Source: Polytrichum commune
Lineage: Eukaryota; Streptophyta; Polytrichopsida; Polytrichales; Polytrichaceae
Direction: 5' to 3'
Assembly: GCA_950295325.1 (NCBI GenBank)
Contig: OX485806.1
Coordinates: forward strand, 2,916,001-2,980,000
Length of the DNA: 64,000 nucleotides
In this document: positions 55,998-64,000 of the stretch, in pieces
How the letters are laid out: each line of letters opens with the position of its first letter
Numbering within the stretch: the stretch's first letter is position 1
The notes under the pieces: generated by a model
Seen by the model: the letters and a program-made list of their open reading frames with translations, nothing else
What the model was told of the DNA's origin: nothing
Databases searched by the model: none
Program-made: the position numbers and the translations under genes

Positions 55998-56852
55998 TCA
56001 AGCCTGTGTTGCAGCCCACGTTTCGGATGGCACCGGTTGGAGTGTCGCTCGCGCACGGCTCAATTCCCCAGTGAGGACCCTGCAAACGGTGGTGCATCTC
56101 TGCTGCTCCATGTGTGCATCAGAATGTCCAAGGTCCCTGCAATTGTTTTCACCGGCAGAAGGCGCTGTCGAGATAATGCATGTGGCGCCAACGCCATCTT
56201 GAAGCCAGGTACTTCCTTGACCACCATACCAACTGGATAGGGTGCGAGTAAAGGCCATATCCCCGGCAGGACAGTCCCAAATCCCGAGCACCCATGAATT
56301 GGGGATTGGTAGTTGATCAAAGACTGACACCCACCATTCCACCTGCAACATCGGAGTTGCCACTCGGATGTTATTCATGAACAAGTTCACAAATAGGTTG
56401 TGTGATGACGGTGACGTGCGGTCTGCCGTGCGCCCCAATCCAGGCACCTCGGGTAGGGATATCAGCCTCGGAGTGCAGAGATCCGTGCACCCTTGTAGTC
56501 CCCATACCCCTTCTGCGAATTTCCACGTGATTACCCAGAGGCAGCGGAAACGTTCTGGAAAACCCACAGGGAACTCCACACCGGGAGCGGGCCTAGTGTG
56601 TATGTCGCACAACTTGATCACCCATGCGCCCAGGAGAGTAGAGTTAGTGTGCGGCAGTTCGCAGGCCGAGCTCCAGTATGCAATGGTCGCCATATTCGCG
56701 CGGTCAAGGGTGATGAGGACATCCCCAGTCACTGGGAACAACTCAGGGTGCAACGCCTCCTCATTCCAACTAATTGGAGGTGTGCCGGTGTTTTCCGCGG
56801 TAGCATCGACGTTGAGTCCGCCTGGCATGGCTGGGTCACCCGATTCCTGCAC
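55998..56852 (-). CDS. Hypothetical protein, ~284 aa
   Basis: Not recognised. The frame is open for 285 codons from an ATG and is rich in Trp (WVIKLCDI, WVITWKFAEGVW, VEWWVSVFDQLP), unlike a chance frame. No signal peptide, membrane helix or catalytic motif is evident. A rival plus-strand frame (56,368-56,865) is shorter. It lies ~1.1 kb downstream of, and on the same strand as, the C2H2-like gene at 57,979-58,746; both might be cargo of one unidentified transposon, and 56,853-57,978 holds nothing recognisable. It may be only part of a spliced gene. Confidence 0.4.
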   Translation of the reverse strand: MQESGDPAMPGGLNVDATAENTGTPPISWNEEALHPELFPVTGDVLITLDRANMATIAYWSSACELPHTNSTLLGAWVIKLCDIHTRPAPGVEFPVGFPERFRCLWVITWKFAEGVWGLQGCTDLCTPRLISLPEVPGLGRTADRTSPSSHNLFVNLFMNNIRVATPMLQVEWWVSVFDQLPIPNSWVLGIWDCPAGDMAFTRTLSSWYGGQGSTWLQDGVGATCIISTAPSAGENNCRDLGHSDAHMEQQRCTTVCRVLTGELSRARATLQPVPSETWAATQA

Positions 56853-57978
56853 ACGAGGGCGCTAAACTCTCACCAACGTGTCTTGCGAATGAGGAATTTG
56901 CCGACAACTCTCACTGACATCCGATCCGCCTCAACTCTAGCCATAAATTTGGGGGTGGCAAGTGCGTTGTTTCTCGTCACCATGGTTCAGCCGCGGCACG
57001 AAGGAATTCGGTTGACCGCAGTGCAGGAGTAGCAATCGGACAGGGACGTGCGTGATGATGAATGTGACCGCGTACATGTTCAAAGGACGCTCATTAGGCG
57101 ACGAACTCCACATGGGTACCACGGCATCTCCATTTCAAATTGGGCCGCCGTCGAATTGAAAGGCCAAAAACATTGCAATCCGGCCTAAAACCTGTAATTT
57201 CTAAACCAACCCCTCCATGGAAAGGTTAAAGAAAAAACAACCCGTCCTAAAACCCGTTTGAAAATGAAAATACCCGTCCCGCAAGAGGTATATTTAAGTC
57301 TCTTACAATGTGGCCCCACTTATTTGAAGGGAAAGTAGCTCTTTGTTTTAAAAAATTTGAACATGTTTATATATACTAATTCTTATTAAATTGCTAAGTT
57401 TACCTTCAATCATAATCTTTGACATTATGTTAAAAAGATTCTAAATGTTGTGGTTGATGAATAAATGTATGCAGGTGAATCAAGATTGAGTATTAGTGGT
57501 TTCATTGCATTCTGCTTATATTCACATGTCATATATGACATAATGTAACTGATGTTTGTGCCTCATTTTTTTATGTGGAAATTTTTCTCAAACCCACATG
57601 GTATTTTTAGAGCCCGTCCAAAGTGCATTCGACATGCCCAGAAACCGGTTCGTTTTCTAAGGACCGTCCATTGAAAATGTTTTTTTTTTACAAAGTTGTC
57701 CCTAGACATGTTAGGGACCATGTGAAAAGTCACCACTAACACTATATTAAACATTTCGGGGCTTTTGGCAGTCCCAAAATGTGGAAAATGTGTGTATAGT
57801 GCATAGGGGAACAAATTTATTGCATACATCAACATTTTACTTGCTTGGGGGAATGTGGGGACATTGAAGACGGCACGCCTAAAGTATAACAAGGTGTACA
57901 TTTCCCATGTAGGGAGATAGAAATCAAGAGTATTGTAAAGTTCAATACTTTTATTCAAATACTTTGAAAATCCTAATC

Positions 57979-58746
57979 CTACTGCCGTGGTGGCTCTTTG
58001 CCACCATGTAGCCATCTTATTGCAGCAGCGAATCCCCGGTGTGCTGTGGGCTTTGTGTGGGTCTTCACAGCGTGCATGTAGACATCCCCCACCGATTTGA
58101 ATGGCTTGCAATCACAAAGGATACAAGGCACATTTTGGGATGGGTGTTGAAATTGCCTGCAGAGTTCGGGATGCACACTAAAATGTTTAATGATTTGTCG
58201 CTCCACTTCAAGAACTGGGTCAGGTGACTCCCCACTGGAATCAGATTCGTAGTCTGAATCATGCTCGTGGTCATCATCCACATCCAGTTCTTCCATAAGG
58301 TCTAAAATCCACTTACGGTGTGCACGGTTCGACATGGGTGGCTCTGGATCAGGCAATGTTCGTGTCTGAGCATCCTGGGTAACAGTAACCGTGAAACCCG
58401 GGCGGGACGTTTGCCCTTCACCCACAATAGCAGCAACCTGCACCTGAACAGTGGTATTGCACAAACATTGGAGTGTGCGCCAATTAATGGCTTGCACAAT
58501 TAACATAAATTGCACATTGAATAATCTGGAGCACGTTTATAAATTATTTTGCCCTATATCAATTATTAAAACATACCTTTGTGGGGTCGGGATGTTTGAC
58601 TCTTTTCCTCGCGCAATGTTTTCGGCCAATTCCTCCAAGGCTTGCGTTGAAGGGTCAACTCTTTGCAGGGCCAACCATCGCGCCTTAGATTTCTCTCTTC
58701 GTCTGATGGCGCCTAGACCTTGCGATTTCCGCTTGCCCCCCGCCAT
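57979..58746 (-). CDS. Hypothetical protein with C2H2-like finger (~238 aa)
   Basis: Exon 1 is 58,746-58,577 (basic: MAGGKRKSQGLGAIRRREKSK). Exon 2 is 58,525-57,979. Joining CAAAG|GTATGT to GCTCCAG|ATTATT keeps frame and yields 238 residues, but the implied 51-base intron is very short for a plant, so the join is tentative. Exon 2 has an acidic stretch (DVDDDHEHDSDYESDSS) and near the C-terminus VPCILCDCKPFK...VYMHAVKTHTK, which fits C-x2-C-x12-H-x4-H. Such fingers often bind DNA and occur in transposon-borne proteins. No family assigned. Confidence 0.45.
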
Positions 58747-58859
58747 CGGGTGCACTGTTCACAAACCTTTGCCCAATCATGCACTAGCCGCTAGTGTCCA
58801 ACAAGGCTTTCATTACCAATTAACATGGTTTAATATACGAACACACCATCCATGACGAT

Positions 58860-59441
58860 AATAAACACACGAACAGAAGGTAGAACAAAACATTTACCTG
58901 TAGCTTGGAGGTAGGTGTGTTTATCTAGTGTGAACAATCCTCATCATGGCCATGAATCTAACAGTGCAAATGTCCTCCCATGCAAAAACCAAACGTCCAT
59001 AATATCAAATCAACAATGAAGCAGGTGGTTGCCACTGGACTTGGATCACATTAAGTAGGAGACCTTGGTCGGCCAAAGGGCAGGACCAGCTCAAAGGGCA
59101 AAGGGCACGACCATTTGGTCCCCCGCAGCTTTTCAGAATTTGGTTAGCTCACATGCGTGAAAGTAATAATTCATACCTATCTTTAGCCCAAAAGGCTAAT
59201 ATGTATATATATTTTATATATCAACCACACAACCATATGTATGTGCAATAGCTTAAAGTGTTGGTTTAAGCACCCTCTACCTTAATATCTTTGAGGAGCA
59301 AGCTATTTCAGTTCATTGAGAACCAAACTTTGTATAACACCTCTAGGCATGACCCTTAATGATCAAACTTTAAGATTTGTTCTCACAACCCTACACACTA
59401 CCTTCGAGCATGCATCAACAACTCAACAAACATAGAATGTG
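58860..59441. other. Intergenic; nothing recognised
   Basis: No coding frame or repeat beyond simple AT stretches. Confidence 0.4.
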
Positions 59442-59960
59442 TGCAAAACAATCCCAACCATCCAGTATTTACCCCCTAATTTAGGGACAACTCCAATATT
59501 CCATTATGTAGAGATCCATGTGAGCACGTTGAGTTCTTCTTGAGAATTAGTAGATGTATAGGTGAACCCTAAACCCTAAACCCTAAACCCCAATTGAGTG
59601 GACGTATAGCTTGTTGGGTATTACTGCTAATGGTTCAAGTCGGACCTTGTAGGAGTCACGCCATCCCTGACCATTTATATCATTTAAACGAAGAATTGGG
59701 GGATGACACGTGTGATAACTCATGTTCCAGATGCCCAATTGTTTTTTCGTGCATGTTATGCCTTCGGATTCTGCTCGGATAATTAATTATTTGCAGAGGA
59801 TCACCTCCCTGGGCCAGGCTTTTAAGGACAAGCCAAAAACAATGTTTGGCATAACTAACGTAGGACCTTATACCATCATTGCCAATACCCTATATAAACA
59901 AGGCAATGATGGTGTTCTTAGAAGATGTGTTGTATGCAAAACAATCCCAACCATCCAGTA
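59442..59960 (+). pseudogene. Pol fragment fused to telomere-like repeat, flanked by 26-bp direct repeats
   Basis: From 59,590 the sequence matches the RNase H end and start of the integrase region of OTA Pol (GRIACWVLLL, then HLYHLNEELGDD and GPYTIIANTLYKQGNDGVLRRC), as in 4,015-4,360, with frameshifts. It begins directly at a CCCTAAA array (59,565-59,591). The 26-base sequence starting TGCAAAACAATCCCAACC occurs at 59,442-59,467 and again at 59,935-59,960. Confidence 0.85.
59565..59591. repeat. Telomere-like (CCCTAAA)n, short interstitial array
   Basis: Three and a half units of the plant telomere heptamer joined to the Pol fragment. A shorter array is at 61,184-61,198, again joined to the same Pol position. 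Confidence 0.9.
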
Positions 59961-60115
59961 AACGATATATAGATATAGATATAGATATAGATACACAATA
60001 AATCAATGAACTATATATAGATAAATCAATAAATAATATAAACTATATATAGATACAGATATAGATACAGAGGAAAAGATAAATCAATAAACTATATATA
60101 GATATAGATACACAC
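59960..60115. repeat. GATATA / ATATAGATA microsatellites
   Basis: Several runs of GATATA and related units, broken by TAAATCAATAAA. Confidence 0.9.
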
Positions 60116-61183
60116 TACACTACACCACGCCTATCAATATATAGTAGGATATCGTCATCAAGGGATAGGCATAGAAACAAGACATTTTTTTAACCCTAAC
60201 ATTGATTACATGTGTTATGAAAACATTTCAAATATGACATTATTTGGGTAATCTTTATTTATCTTTTACATATAAAGAGAGTGCACATCTTTCATATAAA
60301 GAGCTATGAGCCTCGTGGTGCATCAAATGTGGGGAATATACCACTCCACGATCACTCCTGAGCTCCCGCAAACAATTTGACATGGGAGCTTGTCAATTGA
60401 TTTAACAAAAGCTCACCATACTATGATCTTTATTTTAAAGATATAGTCCAATCTCTGTTCAACATATGTCCTTTTGGCATAATATAATCATCGTCCAATA
60501 TTATATTATTCAAATATCTATTGTCAACTCATGTATCATCATGAAAAGTAGGTATGTTGCTAGCGTATTGGGGGTCCGCCCATACAATTCAATTATGAAT
60601 CAACCAAACAGTTCAAATCTTGGAACTATGTCCAAATTTAATCCAAAAACCGTTCCTTGTCCCCAATCAATATATGCATGGCTATAACCCAATGAAAATG
60701 AAGGTGTATGTGTCCAACCATGAGGCCCAATTGCTTGCCTCTCATTTGAGAGTTCTAATGATAAAATGAGGTAGCGGGGGATGTCAATCCAACTACACTC
60801 TTTGGACTCCTCTATCAAGAGTTTTTGAAAATATTTGTATTTGTTTGGAGTTACAAGCTCTTATTTCATACCATCTATATTGCCTAAACTTGTTGTATAT
60901 ATATGTTTAAGCTCATATTTATTATGATGATTCCGTATTCCCTCAGTAATATGACAACTTTACGCCACTTCCCATATGAATGAGAAGACGACACCTAGAT
61001 AACATGACCTTTGTGTGTTTCTCACACGTGTCATACTGAAGAGGGTGAACAATAATGACATTCATGTTCTGTTTGGATTGCATTGCATGTTAATCTCTTT
61101 AATTCTTGGAGGACATAACTCTCGTCCGTCACTTAAGGTCATCCCCCCACCAATCATATGCCCAACTACCATCAATGTATATC
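60116..61183. other. Intergenic; nothing recognised
   Basis: AT-rich without coding or structured repeats. Confidence 0.4.
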
Positions 61184-61612
61184 TAAACCCTAAACCCCAA
61201 TTGGGTGGACGTATAGCTTGTTGGGTATTACTCCTGGAGGAGTTCGATTTTAGGCTCATGGGTCAAACCTAGAGAGAGTCATACCAATGCTGACCAATTA
61301 TTTCGTTTGGACGAGGCGTTAGGGGATGAACCTGTTGATGACTCATTTCCAAACACCTGACATGTTTGGAAATCAATGTTATACCTTCGGATTATGCTGA
61401 GATAATTGATTAATTACAGAGTACCACCTTTCCAGAGGATCACAAATTACAATGACAAGCAAAAATAATGATTGGAATATAAGGTGGGACCTTATACCAT
61501 CATTGCCAATGCCTTATATAAACAAGGCAAGGATGGTGTTCTTGGACTATGTCTGACAAGTTCAAACATTCCAGAATTCACGATATTGGTGCCAGAATTG
61601 TACTAGTTATGT
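61184..61612 (+). pseudogene. Second telomere-like/Pol fragment copy
   Basis: Starts with CTAAACCCTAAACCCC and continues at the same Pol position as 59,590 (GGRIACWVLLLEEFDF), then shows decayed matches (PSDYAEIID, then CQCLI*TRQG) to about 61,610. Many stops. More decayed than the first copy in places but longer over the RNase H linker. Confidence 0.8.
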
Positions 61613-62585
61613 TAAGCAATGTGACATGTGCCAACCAATTGACAATTGACAATTACTTGACCGTATTTGATTAAAGTATAATAAATTTAGAATGTCTCCC
61701 CTCCTATTCAATGCTCAAAGAATAAACTACTACAAGCAAATAAAAGCTATGACAATGGCCTGAACTAGAGGGAAAGAGTCCACAAGGTTGGGAGCTCTCT
61801 TTTCCAAGACTTGAGGCCATTGTCATGATGAATCAAATAATTTATTTGTTAATTGGCCCCAACTCATGCTGTAAACTTGAAGAGGCGAGTCCCAACCTCT
61901 CTACCAATGAGAGGAGTGGATTTCTTTCACCCCAACCCATTCTTGAGCCTTGACTCCAAGTCTAAACCGGCCCTAAATAAAAGTAGACAAGTCTAAGAAC
62001 TTGTCATTCATGCCCCCGGGTTTATTGGTTCTGTCTGTAGGACAGAGACTATGCATCAACTTCTTCGTTTCAAGAGCAAATTTCCTAACCACTTTGTGTT
62101 CACACTTGAACATTACTTGTTCTTGTTATATTTGGTCCACTTTATTTAATGTGGATGCTAACTATAGTTTATATATATATAAGTGCTCCCTAAAATGCAT
62201 TGAAAGAAATCTAGTTAACTATAGCTATTTCGGCAGTTCTTGATTATTTATGTTGAAAATTTTCGGGTGATGAATGAGTACCTTCAATCCTTGACCCGTA
62301 TTTGAGAAGAAGGTGCACAAAATCCAAGGAAGGTTTGGTATAGTTAATAACCATGGATTGGCATGAGCAAAGTAATCAGCTACAATTGTAGTCTTTCATA
62401 GCAAAGGACAGAGCCTAATGGTTCTACCGTTTTCTTGTTAAATATGCATGATGATTTGGTTTGGCTTTTGACCAATGCATTGTATATCAGTCATAAGACC
62501 ATCAACATCCCACCAATACAAATCAACAAACAAATTAAAGATATGCACACAACATTTACATAATACATCGCGCATTTAACCCTAA
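61613..62585. other. Intergenic; nothing recognised
   Basis: No coding frame longer than 80 codons and no evident repeat. Confidence 0.4.
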
Positions 62586-62589
62586 ATAG

Positions 62590-62955
62590 TGTATTTAGTA
62601 TCACCAATTCATATTTGTCTTCCTCAATACTAATTGCAAACCATTTGTGTAGTGCCGCCAACAGTAAATGGTAAATGTAACTACTTGGCATTCCTTGCAA
62701 GGAAAATTGGGCATTTTGGATTTACAATGTTGCAGTTACTGTCACTTACTAAGCAAATTTTCACCCAAATTTCAATCATTCATGCCAATATTTCATCACT
62801 TAAATGTTAGGATGGATATTCTACCAAACTTTGTTTCATAATTGAGATTTGGATGAACTAAAAGTAAATTGGGATAACAATACTTCTCAACAAATTATTA
62901 AGAAATGTCATTAGAAGAGTTACCACAATTACACAAAACACCATATGTGGTAATG
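62590..62955 (+). repeat. Dispersed repeat, copy 2
   Basis: Same-orientation relative of 20,235-20,600 (TTTAGTATCA at the start, GTTACTGTCACTTACTAAG in the middle, AACACCATATG at the end), diverged by small indels. Confidence 0.8.
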
Positions 62956-62963
62956 TACAATAT

Positions 62964-63252
62964 TAATGCCCCCTTCCCACTCGACTTTAGCTAAGACTCA
63001 AAAGTTGGTTCTAACAACCCGGCCTTCACAACATGGTGAACATTACATAGTGCCGATCTTAGTGGGCAAATGACTTGGCATGACTTAAAAGTGGAGGTTT
63101 CAAGCCTCAAGCACCGACCCTCCCATCGGTACCCACACATCTCAACCAATCCAACAATCTGTTTTTGGCAATGGATCCAAGCAAGGTGTGAAGGCCGGGT
63201 TGTTAGAACCCTCTTTTAGTCTTACCGTAAGTCGAGTGGTAAGGGGGCATTA
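62964..63252. mobile_element. MITE with ~66-bp terminal inverted repeats
   Basis: 62,964-63,030 is mirrored by 63,187-63,252. Both ends read TAATGCCCCCTT, then CCACTCGACTT, then GGTTCTAACAACCCGGCC and TTCACA. Outermost TA on both sides could be the target duplication (TA), pointing to a Tc1/mariner-type origin. The 289-bp element has no coding capacity. Confidence 0.85.
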
Positions 63253-63501
63253 GAAGCTTTTGACAAGGAGGACAATAGGTATAGTTTCCATAAGCACTTC
63301 ATTAGTATTGTGGAGTAAGGTGTCAAGGCGGTAAAGGTTATTACCTTTACCTTGGAGTTAGGGAAGTACGCTCATTATATCGATGTGGCATATGACAAGT
63401 GGCATAATGTTGTCATATTATTCGAAGGTCACTCCAAAGTATGCTTGAATGTGAGATCAAGGATTGTAATCCTCGTTAAACAATTGTTAGGATGCCCTCC
63501 T
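63250..63501 (+). pseudogene. Short protein-like frame broken by TAA
   Basis: Directly after the MITE a plus-strand frame reads LEAFDKEDNRYSFHKHF, a TAA, then GVKAVKVITFTLELGKYAHY and IDVAYDKWHNVVILFEGHSK to a TAG at ~63,501. The content looks like coding sequence, but it is unrecognised and could be chance. Confidence 0.3.
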
Positions 63502-63539
63502 TAGCCTTAGCGTACATAGGATGCCATCATTAGGCATCG

Positions 63540-64000
63540 TGTAGATAGGATGCCATCATTAGCCATCGAAGTCCACATATGATCCATTTTTTTTATTGCT
63601 TTGAAATAGGGCGGCAACGATGACCACCTCCCCACAAGTGCACAATGTCCTTCGCCCCACCTTGTACAACTTACAGGGACTGCTTGTGACATCCGCATCC
63701 ACGTAAATGTGTGCGCATGGGGCATATGTAATGAATCGTCTCATAATCTGCAATTGATTACGTGGCACTGAGGTCTCAAAATCGATTGACTTTCATGAAC
63801 AACACTTGTTTACAGGATAACGGACTTACGTCATTCAATTTGGAAAAACAATTCTTCGGACCGGGATGGATGACGAATGTGGAGGTCGCGATAGGCAATG
63901 CTTATTGGCCCCTTTCCCAGACGATTTGGTGAAGTCTCACATCTTGCCCCACATTCTCATGACACGCCCCCTCCTCGAACGTATGCGATTGTTGGCAACA
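63540..64000 (-). pseudogene. Possible two-exon gene fragment at window edge
   Basis: A minus-strand frame from the edge (HTFEEGACHENVGQDVRLHQ) meets a TAA, continues as ALPIATSTFVIHPGPKNCF and ends at AATGAC|GTAAGT, an ideal donor. After an acceptor, TTGCAG|ATTATG, an exon reads HIYVDADVTSSPCKLYKVGRR then TLCTCGEVVIVAALF to a TAG. The Cys pattern (C..C.C) could bind zinc. Function unknown; the internal stop suggests decay. Confidence 0.35.

Noticed and set aside
59565-59591. Telomere heptamers as a chromosome end
   Set aside because: Only about 3.5 units, with ordinary repeat DNA on both sides; interstitial.
1-64000. tRNA, rRNA or other structured RNA genes
   Set aside because: None recognised by reading; the only tRNA-related sequence is the primer-binding site at 43,260. 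A covariance-model scan would be needed to exclude small RNAs.

Overview
The window is nuclear DNA of a land plant and is built mostly from nested transposable elements. Evidence: Ty3/Gypsy elements of plant lineages, an hAT element, spliceosomal introns with GT..AG borders, TTTAGGG-type telomere-like repeats (CCCTAAA near 59,570) and a kinase-NB-ARC-LRR immune receptor. Kinase-NLR fusions with repeats of this 'TTIPEGLGNLSSL' style are best known from mosses, so a moss is the most likely source. This is an inference; another seedless plant is not excluded.

Layout. 1-12,600 is most of a plus-strand Ty3/Gypsy element of the OTA (Athila/Tat/Phygy/Selgy-like) branch. It runs: leader with tandem repeats, intact pol ORF without gag in front of it, internal polypurine tract, ~2 kb spacer, an intact 869-codon ORF of unknown function ('ORF2'), a second polypurine tract, and a ~2.4 kb LTR. 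12,604-15,766 (minus) is a two-exon DDE-type transposase-like gene. 17,079-18,184 is a deleted hAT element with matching terminal inverted repeats and an 8-bp target duplication. 18,185-25,860 has no convincing gene but several repeat families. 25,869-29,650 (plus) is a three-exon kinase-NB-ARC-LRR gene with a short, probably truncated LRR.

30,900-41,158 is a patchwork of minus-strand pieces of the same OTA family: three more LTR copies, one long leader, and a three-exon retroviral-integrase-like gene at 33,032-34,514. 41,159-42,131 is a solo chromovirus LTR. 42,285-48,999 is a complete chromovirus insertion, with 973-bp LTRs that look identical, a perfect CCATG target duplication and an initiator-Met primer site, yet its pol is wrecked and lacks the RT palm. 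Both are nested in an OTA LTR that resumes at 49,005-50,196. 50,206-52,828 (minus) is a second, broken copy of ORF2, again followed at once by a polypurine tract and preceded upstream by a pol fragment. 55,998-58,746 holds two minus-strand hypothetical genes, one with a C2H2-like finger. The right end carries pol fragments joined to telomere-like repeats, a MITE with ~66-bp inverted repeats and partial unknown coding exons.

The main message is that the 869-aa ORF2 belongs to a pol-first OTA retroelement. Two copies keep the same order (pol, spacer, ORF2, polypurine tract, LTR), differ mostly at silent positions in the stretch compared, and their LTR family shares a core promoter with fixed spacing in four copies. 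The only gene that looks like a host gene is the kinase-NLR.
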